Shown here piece after piece: positions 1-7,455 of a stretch of 38,315 nt of DNA. The stretch spans positions 1-38,315 of the forward strand of contig NZ_AMGM01000040.1 of assembly GCF_000298295.1 (NCBI RefSeq), in the 5' to 3' direction. The stretch is from Cecembia lonarensis LW9. GTDB lineage: Bacteria; Bacteroidota; Bacteroidia; Cytophagales; Cyclobacteriaceae. How positions within the stretch are numbered: the stretch's first letter is position 1; each line of letters starts with the position of its first letter. Both the position numbers and the translations under genes were made by a program. Below the pieces are notes generated by a model, which saw only the letters and a list, made by a program, of their open reading frames with translations, was not told the DNA's origin and did not search any database.

Positions 1-130
1 CCTCTAGGGGCATACGCTTATCATCAAGCACCCTTCCTTTAAAACCAGCATGAATGGACTGGGCAATGGAATTGATGCTGGAAAAAATAAAAATGCAAAG
101 GATTAAATATGGAAGGAGTCGGCGTGACAA
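1..130 (-). CDS. Partial exported protein, N-terminus only (probable CarboxypepD_reg-like / TonB-dependent receptor)
   Basis: An open frame runs off the left edge on the minus strand. From a TTG at 130-128 it reads a basic start (MSRRLL), a hydrophobic stretch (PYLILCIFIFSSINS), a signal-peptidase-like IAQ end, and then GFKGRVLDDKRMPLE. That last segment has the look of the first strand of a carboxypeptidase regulatory-like domain (GxVxDxxxxPLxGA), the usual N-terminal extension of Bacteroidota TonB-dependent outer-membrane receptors and some other surface proteins. An in-frame TAA lies a few codons upstream of the TTG and no ATG lies between, so a TTG start is the simplest reading. About 43 codons are visible, so the barrel itself cannot be confirmed. 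The gene is divergent from the subtilase pair. Confidence 0.5.
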   Translation of the reverse strand, partial: MSRRLLPYLILCIFIFSSINSIAQSIHAGFKGRVLDDKRMPLE

Positions 131-422
131 GCTTTTGCAATAATGTTACAAAAACAAAGGTATGGAATTCCTTAAAAAGTTCCGCACCTGGTTTATTTTA
201 TCGTTAAACAATTGATTAAAAAATCTTTTGCTCTCTAAGATGGGAAAAGCAATGGTTAAAATTAATTTATATATTTTCTGTTTTTCAACTCGTGAATTTT
301 GGATTTTGTAAATTAATAGGTAAAAAGGATATATTTTTTGCTAAAAAATAAAAACAAAATGATTAAGTTAGGAACGGACTTGTTAAGTCCAACCATTTAA
401 AAACCATTAATTAATTTAAATC
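131..422. other. AT-rich intergenic region between divergent genes
   Basis: No convincing coding frame is seen. It should hold the promoters of the left-edge exported gene (-) and of the first subtilase (+). A short perfect inverted repeat, GGACTT-gtt-AAGTCC, lies at 376-390, about 32 nt upstream of the subtilase ATG, and could be an operator or a 5' UTR hairpin. A near-match to the Bacteroidota -7 box (TATTTTTTG, one base too long) lies around 335-343, so I do not call a promoter. Confidence 0.4.
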
Positions 423-2018
423 ATGTTAAAAACAATTTACAAAAACATGCTCAGGCCGGCAGGAATTTTTGCCCTAGGATTGGCCTTCACCTTTACTGCC
501 TGTCAGGATGTGCAGGAAGAGGTAACCATTAATGATTTAGAAAACATCAGCACCATGGGTCCAGATGGATTTATTCCGGGACAATATATCGTGGTGATGC
601 ATGAAAGTACCCTGAATTTTAGAAGAACTGATGATTATGAATCAGTTCAGGCAGGGATGAGAATTGCTGCCAATGAATTAGTTGCCCGGTATAACATTGA
701 GGAAGAAAACGTGGACAAAGTATTTGGAAACCTAATGACAGGATTTTCTGTGAAATTGTCTGGTGACCAATTAGAAGCCTTAGAGAAGGACCCCATGGTC
801 AAGTACATTGAACCTGATGGTTATGTATATGCTATCTCAACCACTCAGAGCAATGCTACCTGGGGTTTGGACAGAATTGACCAAAGAACCCTTCCTTTAA
901 ATGGTACTTACACTTACAATGCAACAGGACAGGGCGTGAAATCCTACATCATTGATACCGGTGTCAGAACAGACCATGTGGAATTTGGAGGTAGAGCGAT
1001 GCGCGGCTTTGATGCTTTTGGAGGAAATTCAGAGGATTGTAACGGTCATGGTACACATGTGGCCGGTACAGTGGGAGGTAATCTTTATGGAGTTGCTAAA
1101 AACACCACCTTAATAGGAGTAAGGGTATTGGACTGCAATGGCTCAGGTTCTTGGAGTGGCGTTATTGCCGGTATGGATTGGGTAGCGGCAGATGCCAATG
1201 GTCCATCTGTAGCCAACATGTCTTTAGGTGGTGGAGCTTCAACTGCCATTAATGAGGCCGTCGCGAGAATGTATGATGCCGGTGTTCCGGTTATTGTAGC
1301 TGCGGGTAATGGAGATAGACTTGGAAGAGAGCAGCCTGCTTGTAATTTTTCTCCTGCTAGTGCTCCAAGGGCTTATACAGTAGGTGCAACCACTAATACA
1401 GATTCCAAAACATCTTGGTCTAACTATGGAGATTGTGTGGATATCTTTGCACCTGGTGCAAGTATTACAGCTGCATGGCATACCAGTTCTACTGCTATCA
1501 ATACCATTTCCGGCACATCAATGGCTTCTCCTCATGTGGCCGGTGTAGCAGCTTTGTTTTTACAAGCCAATCCTTCTGCCTCATCTCAGGCGGTTTATAA
1601 CTTCTTGACCGAAACTTCCACCAAAAATATTGTCAGCAATTCCAGAACAGCCAATAACCATATGCTTTATTCATTGGGTGAAAGTTCTGGTGGTGATACA
1701 GGAGGCGACGATGGTGACACTGGAGGCGACGACGGTGGTGATGATGGTGACACCGGAGGTGATGATGGAGATGCCACTATTCAATTAAGCGGTTCTGGAA
1801 CCAAGGTTCAAGGCAGATGGAGAGCTTCTTTGAGCTGGTCAGGAGCCACTACTTCTCAAGTTGATATATACAGAGATGGAACCAAAATCGCCACTGTTGA
1901 CAATTCAGGTTCATATGTGGATCAGACCAACTTCAGAGGTGGCGGTACCTTGACCTATACTGTTTGCGAGGCTGGATCGTCAGCATCTTGCTCTAATGCT
2001 GTTACGATTACCTTCTAA
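423..2018 (+). CDS. S8 family serine peptidase lipoprotein, copy 1 (subtilisin/proteinase K-like)
   Basis: A 531-aa secreted endopeptidase. Residues 1-27 form a lipoprotein signal ending in FTAC, with lipidated Cys27 followed by QDVQEE, an acidic start compatible with surface export. An inhibitor-I9-like propeptide spans about 50-136 (PGQYIVVMHES to VKYIEPDGYVYA). The peptidase domain spans about 145-418 with the full triad: Asp178 (IIDTG), His209 (GHGTHVAG) and Ser366 (GTSMASPHVAG), plus oxyanion Asn296 (AAGN). An Asp/Gly linker (423-450) leads to an 80-aa C-terminal domain with SWSGA, VDIYRDG and TYTVCEAG, an Fn3-like module also known from secreted subtilases of marine bacteria. Several Cys pairs suggest disulfides. 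The gene is followed by a strong terminator and then a second copy, so the two are probably transcribed separately. The extracellular substrate is unknown. Confidence 0.93.
   Translation: MLKTIYKNMLRPAGIFALGLAFTFTACQDVQEEVTINDLENISTMGPDGFIPGQYIVVMHESTLNFRRTDDYESVQAGMRIAANELVARYNIEEENVDKVFGNLMTGFSVKLSGDQLEALEKDPMVKYIEPDGYVYAISTTQSNATWGLDRIDQRTLPLNGTYTYNATGQGVKSYIIDTGVRTDHVEFGGRAMRGFDAFGGNSEDCNGHGTHVAGTVGGNLYGVAKNTTLIGVRVLDCNGSGSWSGVIAGMDWVAADANGPSVANMSLGGGASTAINEAVARMYDAGVPVIVAAGNGDRLGREQPACNFSPASAPRAYTVGATTNTDSKTSWSNYGDCVDIFAPGASITAAWHTSSTAINTISGTSMASPHVAGVAALFLQANPSASSQAVYNFLTETSTKNIVSNSRTANNHMLYSLGESSGGDTGGDDGDTGGDDGGDDGDTGGDDGDATIQLSGSGTKVQGRWRASLSWSGATTSQVDIYRDGTKIATVDNSGSYVDQTNFRGGGTLTYTVCEAGSSASCSNAVTITF
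1689..1772 (+). repeat. 21-bp in-frame Asp/Gly linker repeats (copy 1)
   Basis: The linker is built from 7-codon units GGDDGDT, one of them expanded to GGDDGGDDGDT, encoding residues 423-450. Codons alternate between GAC and GAT and between GGT, GGA and GGC, so the units are related but not identical. The second subtilase has the same repeat with more units. Confidence 0.85.
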
Positions 2019-2100
2019 ATAATCCTCGTATAAGATAGTAGGGAGAATCTAGTGAAAGTAAATTCTTAAAAACTTACTTTACAATCTAATTTAGTAGAAT

Positions 2101-2133
2101 GGGTCGAAATGAAAGTTTCGGCCCGTTTTTTTT
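2101..2133 (+). terminator. Rho-independent terminator after subtilase copy 1
   Basis: Stem GGGTCGAAA / TTTCGGCCC (nine pairs including one G-T wobble) with a 6-nt loop, followed by eight T residues after one G. It separates the two subtilase genes into distinct transcripts. Confidence 0.85.
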
Positions 2134-2288
2134 ATTTAAAAAAGCGTTTATTGGGACATTTTACACGCAATTTTTAAAACCCCTACTTTAATTATTGAAA
2201 AGCGTATTCATGTAAATATAATGCATTTTAATGCATGTTTAATGCTTAAAAATCAGGCTTTTGACACTGCATAGTTAAAAAAATACAG

Positions 2289-2296
2289 TAGGTTTG
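2289..2296 (+). promoter_or_regulatory. Candidate -7 box (TAGGTTTG) for subtilase copy 2
   Basis: An exact match to the Bacteroidota -7 consensus TAnnTTTG, 50 nt upstream of the ATG and downstream of the copy 1 terminator. The nearest upstream TTG (2261-2263) is about 25 nt away, longer than the usual spacing, so the -33 element is weak. Confidence 0.4.
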
Positions 2297-2346
2297 TATA
2301 TGTAAGTTTAAATTATTTAAAATATAAACCCCATAATTATTGAAAG

Positions 2347-3975
2347 ATGTTGAATAAAATTTTGAATAACCCTTTACCTAAAATATGGCTTATTGCGCTA
2401 GGAATAGCCTTCACCTTTACTGCCTGTCAGGATGTGCAGGAAGAGGTAACCATTAATGATTTAGAAAACATCAGCACCATGGGTCCAGATGGATTTATTC
2501 CGGGACAATATATCGTGGTGATGCATGAAAGTACCCTCAGTTTTAGAAGAACAGACAATTATGATGCTGTTCAGGCCGGTATGCGGATCGCTGCCAATGA
2601 ACTGGTTTCCCGGTATAACATTGAAGAAGAAAATGTTGACAAGGTATTTGGAAACTTGTTGACTGGATTCTCAGTCAAACTTTCAGGCGACCAATTGGAA
2701 GCCTTGGAAAATGATCCTATGGTCAAGTATATAGAGCCTGATGGTTATGTTTATGCATTTTCGACCACACAAAATAACGCTACCTGGGGTTTGGACAGAA
2801 TAGATCAAAGAACCCTTCCTTTAAACGGTACTTATACTTACAATGCCACTGGTCAGGGTGTAAAAGCCTACATCATTGACACCGGTGTCAGAACGAATCA
2901 TGTGGAATTTGGAACAAGAGCTCAAAGAGGTTTTGATGCTTTTGGAGGAACGTCAGAAGATTGTAACGGTCACGGTACCCATGTGGCCGGAACTGTTGGT
3001 GGAAGTGCCTTTGGAGTAGCTAAAAATGTTACCCTAGTAGGGGTTCGAGTTTTGGACTGTAATGGTTCAGGTACTTGGAGTGGGGTTATTGCCGGTATGG
3101 ATTGGGTAGCTGCTGATGCAAATGGTCCATCCGTAGCCAATATGTCTTTAGGAGGAGGGTCTAATTCTGCCATTAATGATGCCGTAGCTAGGATGTATAA
3201 TGCAGGAGTACCAGTAATTGTAGCAGCTGGAAACGGGGATAGAAGAGGAAGACATATAGATGCATGCACCGTATCTCCGGCAGGGGCGGAAAGAGCCTAC
3301 ACGGTTGGTGCAACCACCACATCAGATTCAAAAACCTCTTGGTCGAACTTTGGGAATTGCGTGGACATTTTTGCTCCAGGGGCTTCTATCACCGCAGCAT
3401 GGCATACCAGCACTACTGCTATCAATACCATTTCCGGTACTTCAATGGCTGCACCTCATGTGGCCGGTGTAGCCGCATTGTACTTACAGGCCAATCCTTC
3501 AGCGTCATCTCAAGCGGTATATAATTTCTTGACTGAAACTTCTACCAAAAATATTGTCAGCAATTCCAGGACAGCCAACAATCACATGCTGTATTCTTTG
3601 GGTGAAAGCGCTGGTGGAGATAACGGTGGCGACAATGGAGGTGACGATGGCGATAATGGAGGTGATGATGGTGATAATGGAGGCGACGACGGTGGTGATG
3701 ATGGTGACACCGGAGGTGATGATGGAGATGCCTCTATTCAATTAAGCGGTTCTGGAACCAAGGTTCAAGGCAGATGGAGAGCTTCTTTGAGCTGGTCAGG
3801 AGCCACTACTTCTCAAGTTGATATATACAGAGATGGAACCAAAATCGCCACTGTTAACAATTCAGGTTCATATGTGGATCAGACTAACTTCAGAGGTGGC
3901 GGTACCTTGACCTATACGGTTTGCGAGGCAGGATCGTCAGCATCTTGCTCTAATGCTGTTACGATTTCATTTTAA
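2347..3975 (+). CDS. S8 family serine peptidase lipoprotein, copy 2 (tandem paralogue)
   Basis: A 542-aa paralogue of the preceding gene with the same layout. Lipoprotein signal 1-27 ends in FTAC-QDVQEE, the I9-like propeptide spans about 50-136, the peptidase domain about 145-418 with Asp178, His209, Asn296 and Ser366 (GTSMAAPHVAG), the longer Asp/Gly linker 423-461, and the same Fn3-like C-terminal domain. The triad is intact, so both copies should be active. The first 20 residues of the signal differ from copy 1, residues 21-64 are the same, the catalytic core differs at many positions and the C-terminal domain differs at about three. Differences cluster around loops such as 297-313, which may shift specificity or stability. 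It has its own terminator and a candidate -7 box upstream. Confidence 0.93.
   Translation: MLNKILNNPLPKIWLIALGIAFTFTACQDVQEEVTINDLENISTMGPDGFIPGQYIVVMHESTLSFRRTDNYDAVQAGMRIAANELVSRYNIEEENVDKVFGNLLTGFSVKLSGDQLEALENDPMVKYIEPDGYVYAFSTTQNNATWGLDRIDQRTLPLNGTYTYNATGQGVKAYIIDTGVRTNHVEFGTRAQRGFDAFGGTSEDCNGHGTHVAGTVGGSAFGVAKNVTLVGVRVLDCNGSGTWSGVIAGMDWVAADANGPSVANMSLGGGSNSAINDAVARMYNAGVPVIVAAGNGDRRGRHIDACTVSPAGAERAYTVGATTTSDSKTSWSNFGNCVDIFAPGASITAAWHTSTTAINTISGTSMAAPHVAGVAALYLQANPSASSQAVYNFLTETSTKNIVSNSRTANNHMLYSLGESAGGDNGGDNGGDDGDNGGDDGDNGGDDGGDDGDTGGDDGDASIQLSGSGTKVQGRWRASLSWSGATTSQVDIYRDGTKIATVNNSGSYVDQTNFRGGGTLTYTVCEAGSSASCSNAVTISF
3613..3729 (+). repeat. 21-bp in-frame Asp/Gly linker repeats (copy 2, expanded)
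   Basis: Same GGDDGD(T/N) unit as copy 1 with two additional 7-residue units and a second short GGDN unit, encoding residues 423-461. The last two units are nearly identical in DNA to those of copy 1, while the extra units use N in place of T. This fits slippage or unequal crossover within the linker. Confidence 0.85.
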
Positions 3976-3998
3976 AAACTTAACAAGTTACAACTATA

Positions 3999-4029
3999 AA
4001 CCACCTTCCAATTGGATGGTGGTTTTTTT
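3999..4029 (+). terminator. Rho-independent terminator after subtilase copy 2
   Basis: Stem AACCACC / GGTGGTT enclosing the palindrome TCCAATTGGA, followed by seven T residues. It touches the stop codon of the convergent DUF3820 gene. Confidence 0.85.
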
Positions 4030-4246
4030 ATGATTTCATTTTTTTAAGGTTAGTCAAAATCTCCTCCAATCCATTCACTCGAATTTCATAAAGTGTATTC
4101 AACCACATCCCTAATTTTCCTTCTGGAAAACCCTGCCTTTTCATCCAAACAAGATAATGCTCCGGCACATCACAAAGTAGCTTTCCTTTGTATTTTCCAA
4201 AAGGCATGGTCTTAGTAACTAAATCCATCAAAATTTCTTTATCCAT
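4028..4246 (-). CDS. DUF3820 family small protein
   Basis: A 72-aa cytoplasmic protein of the DUF3820 family (also called QSregVF_b), recognised by MPFGKYKGKLLCDVPEHYL followed by VWMKRQGFPEGKLG and NGLEEILTNL. The family is usually about 70 aa and its biochemical function is not established; the FGKYKG pattern also occurs as a C-terminal extension of some DnaQ-like exonucleases. I chose the ATG at 4246. A longer frame to 4306 exists but would overlap the divergent hydrolase gene and adds 20 residues that do not look like the family. An ATG at 4228 is the alternative. It converges with subtilase copy 2. Confidence 0.75.
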   Translation of the reverse strand: MDKEILMDLVTKTMPFGKYKGKLLCDVPEHYLVWMKRQGFPEGKLGMWLNTLYEIRVNGLEEILTNLKKMKS

Positions 4247-4291
4247 AATCCAAAGTAAATGATAATTTCGCAGGGAATACATCTTTGAAAA

Positions 4292-5692
4292 ATGAAAAAA
4301 ATACATTTAGTAATTCTTCTACTCGTTTTCTTGGTTCAGCCTACCATAGGACAGGAGCTTACAGGGAGCTGGAAAGCTGAATTAGAAGTTATGGGACAAA
4401 AAATCCCTCTGCTTTTCCACTTTGAAAAAGAGGATGGCCAATGGACAGGAAAGATGGACAGTCCAAGCCAAGGTGCCATGGGAATTCCCATGTCCAAAGT
4501 ACTTTTTGATGGCTTAATGCTGGCCTTTGAAATCGGGGGAGGAGTTATTAGCTATGAAGGACTTTTTGTAGAGGCAAAAATTCAGGGAACTTTCAAGCAA
4601 TCTGGCCTTTCATTACCTTTAGACCTTTTAAAGGTAGATGATAATGCTAGAGAAAATGCTGTCCAAAGGCCTCAGGAACCCCAAGCGCCATTTGAATATG
4701 AAATCATTGAAACCCATTTTGTCAACTCCCTGGGCAACCGCCTCTATGGCACCATCACCAAACCTCAAGGTGCTGGTCCTTTTCCAGCTGTCATTTTGGT
4801 CACAGGTTCAGGGCCCCAAAACAGGAACTCAGAAATTTTTGGGCATGCACCTTTTTGGGTGATGGCAGATTACCTGACCAGCCATGGAATTGTAGTGTTC
4901 CGATATGATGAAAGGGGAGTAGGAGAATCAGAAGGAAACTTTTCGCAGGCAACCACTTCAGATTTTGCGAAAGATGCAAAAGCAGCTTTTGCCCATTTAA
5001 CCTCCTTTGATTATGTCGATAAGTCAAATGCAGGAATGATCGGCCATAGCGAAGGCGGATTGATTGCTTGGGTGATGGCGGCCAATACTGAAAATACGGA
5101 TTTGAAATTTGTATTGGCTTTGGCAGGACCGGTGGTTCCTATTCCAGACCTGATGAAAAAACAGACAGAAGATGTATCGAGGTCTGTTGGAAATCCAAAA
5201 GCATTGGTAGAACAGCAAGTGAAAATCAACAGCCGATTTTACCAAATGGTTGAAGAAAGCAAAAATTTGGAAGAGGCAAAATCTCAGGTAAAAGCATTAG
5301 TCAATGAAGTAGTGGGCACCTATGACATGTCGGCCGAACTCAAGCAAGAGCAAATAAATAACCTGATCCCAGCTTTGGAAAGAAGCTTGAATCCCTGGTT
5401 TTACCACTTTATCCGTACCAACCCAGAAGCCCTTATTGAACAAATCCAGATACCTGTCTTTGCTGCTTTTGGAGGGAAAGATGTGCAGGTGAATGCAGCT
5501 CAGAACGGCAATAGGTTGGTCCAGCTATTTCAAGGGAAGGATGACCTGTTAACCCTTAAAGTTTATCCCAACTTGAATCACCTTTTCCAAAGTGCCCAGA
5601 CAGGGGCAGTTGCAGAGTATGCTGAAATTGAAGAAACATTCAATGAGGAAGTTTTGAAGGATATAGCGAAATTTATATTAGAACTGAATTAA
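4292..5692 (+). CDS. Secreted alpha/beta hydrolase with N-terminal beta-rich domain
   Basis: A 466-aa exported hydrolase. Residues 1-21 form a Sec signal (MKKIHLVILLLVFLVQPTIG). Residues about 22-115 (LTGSWKAELEVMGQKIPLLF and on) form a small beta-rich domain often seen before this hydrolase type. The alpha/beta hydrolase fold follows from about 135, with oxyanion-region VTGSGPQNRN (170-179), nucleophile Ser253 in GHSEGG, acid Asp397 (GGKD) and His430 (NLNHLF). The GHSEGG elbow and YDERGVGES motif are typical of the broad serine aminopeptidase/esterase group (Hydrolase_4), so substrate cannot be read from sequence. It is monocistronic: divergent from DUF3820 and closed by a bidirectional terminator shared with the GGT gene. 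Confidence 0.88.
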   Translation: MKKIHLVILLLVFLVQPTIGQELTGSWKAELEVMGQKIPLLFHFEKEDGQWTGKMDSPSQGAMGIPMSKVLFDGLMLAFEIGGGVISYEGLFVEAKIQGTFKQSGLSLPLDLLKVDDNARENAVQRPQEPQAPFEYEIIETHFVNSLGNRLYGTITKPQGAGPFPAVILVTGSGPQNRNSEIFGHAPFWVMADYLTSHGIVVFRYDERGVGESEGNFSQATTSDFAKDAKAAFAHLTSFDYVDKSNAGMIGHSEGGLIAWVMAANTENTDLKFVLALAGPVVPIPDLMKKQTEDVSRSVGNPKALVEQQVKINSRFYQMVEESKNLEEAKSQVKALVNEVVGTYDMSAELKQEQINNLIPALERSLNPWFYHFIRTNPEALIEQIQIPVFAAFGGKDVQVNAAQNGNRLVQLFQGKDDLLTLKVYPNLNHLFQSAQTGAVAEYAEIEETFNEEVLKDIAKFILELN

Positions 5693-5695
5693 ATT

Positions 5696-5734
5696 AAAAT
5701 GGCCAGTCCTTTTACTAAAAAGACTGGCCATTTT
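5696..5734. terminator. Bidirectional terminator between convergent hydrolase and GGT genes
   Basis: A perfect 13-bp stem, AAAATGGCCAGTC / GACTGGCCATTTT, with a 13-nt A/T-rich loop. A-rich and T-rich flanks on both sides allow termination of both the + strand hydrolase (stop 5692) and the - strand GGT (stop 5736). Confidence 0.88.
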
Positions 5735-5735
5735 C

Positions 5736-7454
5736 TTAAAACCCTGCCGCAGCATCATCACCTCTACGGTCTGCTCCGCCCTCCAGTATTCCATTAGGAA
5801 GGACCAGAATGGCATCCACCTTTCCCAAAATCGGTGTATAGCCCTCATTAATAAGATAACCTTTACTTTTCAAGGCTTCCAATACTTCTGAAGGGAAGCC
5901 TTCCGGTTCAAAATTAATGTAATCGGGCAACCATTGGTGATGAAACCTGGGTGCATTGACCGCTTCCTGCATGGTCATCCCAAATTCAATGACATTCAGG
6001 ATGGTTTGCAAAACCGAAGTGATGATGGTTGAACCTCCCGGTGTTCCCACAACCATCAATAACTTTCCATCTTTTTCAACCAAAGTAGGGGTCATAGAAC
6101 TTAACATGCGTTTTCCGGGCACGATGCTATTGGCCTCAGCACCGATAAGTCCAAACATATTGGGAATTCCAGCTTTAGCGCTGAAATCATCCATTTCATT
6201 GTTGAGAAAGAAGCCCAAACCATCATGGTATAGCTTCGAACCATAAGCGCCATTAAGGGTTGTGGTAATGGCTGCCGCATTGCCAAATTGATCCACTATG
6301 GAGTAGTGGGTGGTTTCATCACTTTCTACAAATTGAATAATTCCATGCGAAATTTCAGAGGAAAGGGTGGCTTTTTCTGGATTGAAGGAAGCCATCCGCT
6401 CATTCAGGTAACTTTTGCTCAGCAGGACCTCCGTGGGAATTTCCACAAAATCGGGATCTCCCAAATAAAAATTCCTGTCAGCATAAGCCCTTCTTTCCGC
6501 TTCGGTCAATATTTGAATGTAGTCCGGACTGTTATGGCCCATTGCATTTAGGTCGAATGGCTCCAACATGCCAAGGATTTGTGCCAAGGTAATGCCTCCG
6601 GAACTTGGTGGCGCCATCGAAATGATCTGATAATCCCTATAGGAAAACTGAATGGGATCCCGCCACTGCGCTTCATAATGGGCCAAATCCTCACAAGTGA
6701 TAATACCTCCCTTTTCCTGAATAAATTGGACCAGCCTGCTTGCTGTTTCTCCTTTATAAAACTCATCCCTTCCGTTTTGAGAGATTCGTCTTAAGGTTTC
6801 GGCCAATGCGGGGTATTTGATGGTATCACCAGCCTTAAATTCTTGGGCAAAGAGGGTATTCTCACCGCTTACCTTGATGATGTCCGCCCTACTATTGGCC
6901 AGTCTTTTCTCTTGGTTTTCGGTAACAACCGCCCCTTTTTCAGCCAATGCGATGACAGGAGCCAGGATTTCTTCTATGGGCAGTGTACCTAATTTTCGAT
7001 GTACTTCAAATATGCCGGCAATTGTTCCAGGCACTCCCACAGCCAAGGCACCTAATGTGCTAAGCCCTGGAATGACATTGCCTTCCTCATCCAAATACAT
7101 GTCCCTGGAGGCTGCTAGAGGTGCTTTTTCACGATAATCAATGGATCCTATGGTGCCATCAGCAAGACGGTACACCATAAATCCACCACCACCCAAATTT
7201 CCCGCAAATGGAAATACGACGGCCAAAGCCATTTCAGTGGCCACCATGGCATCAAAGGCATTACCACCTTTCTCCATAATTTGTAAACCAATTTTAGAGG
7301 CCTCTTCCCTGGCAGAAACCACCATGGCTTTTTCTGCTATTAAACCCCTTCCGGCATCATCTGTGGCTAATTGATCTTTGCAGGAAGAAGTAAAAATAAA
7401 CACCAAAGCCCATATGAAAGAAAAGGCAAACTTTAGCTTAGGGTGGCTTCTCAT
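5736..7454 (-). CDS. ggt: Gamma-glutamyltransferase, lipoprotein form
   Basis: A GGT/glutathione hydrolase that cleaves or transfers the gamma-glutamyl group of glutathione and gamma-glutamyl peptides in the periplasm or on the surface. Starting at the ATG at 7454 it is 572 aa. The signal ends in FTSSC (lipidated Cys25), followed by KDQ. Family marks are DYREKAP (substrate-binding Arg108), NLGGGGFMVY, the autocleavage site DETTHYS whose first Thr (381) becomes the catalytic nucleophile of the small subunit, GTPGGSTI and a C-terminal GGADRRGDDAAAG. A TTG at 7463 is in frame, but the ATG gives the lipobox better spacing. That ATG lies one base after the stop of the upstream S9 peptidase (TAAGATG), so the two are translationally coupled. 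Confidence 0.93.
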   Translation of the reverse strand: MRSHPKLKFAFSFIWALVFIFTSSCKDQLATDDAGRGLIAEKAMVVSAREEASKIGLQIMEKGGNAFDAMVATEMALAVVFPFAGNLGGGGFMVYRLADGTIGSIDYREKAPLAASRDMYLDEEGNVIPGLSTLGALAVGVPGTIAGIFEVHRKLGTLPIEEILAPVIALAEKGAVVTENQEKRLANSRADIIKVSGENTLFAQEFKAGDTIKYPALAETLRRISQNGRDEFYKGETASRLVQFIQEKGGIITCEDLAHYEAQWRDPIQFSYRDYQIISMAPPSSGGITLAQILGMLEPFDLNAMGHNSPDYIQILTEAERRAYADRNFYLGDPDFVEIPTEVLLSKSYLNERMASFNPEKATLSSEISHGIIQFVESDETTHYSIVDQFGNAAAITTTLNGAYGSKLYHDGLGFFLNNEMDDFSAKAGIPNMFGLIGAEANSIVPGKRMLSSMTPTLVEKDGKLLMVVGTPGGSTIITSVLQTILNVIEFGMTMQEAVNAPRFHHQWLPDYINFEPEGFPSEVLEALKSKGYLINEGYTPILGKVDAILVLPNGILEGGADRRGDDAAAGF

Positions 7455-7455
7455 C

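Larger units (their letters stand above)
2019..2346. other. Intergenic region between the two subtilase genes
   Basis: No gene is seen. From left to right it holds a small hairpin (AAAGTAA-N12-TTACTTT, 2055-2080), the terminator at 2101-2133, an AT-rich stretch with repeated ATGCAT palindromes (about 2220-2240), and a -7-like box at 2289-2296. It does not resemble the region upstream of copy 1, so the duplication does not visibly include the upstream control region. Confidence 0.5.

Noticed and set aside
1239-1481. Open frame antisense to subtilase copy 1
   Set aside because: Lies entirely within the catalytic domain in the opposite strand, with Cys/Arg/Ser-rich composition typical of a shadow frame.
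6817-7137. 106-aa frame antisense to GGT
   Set aside because: Shadow of a complete, motif-rich enzyme gene.
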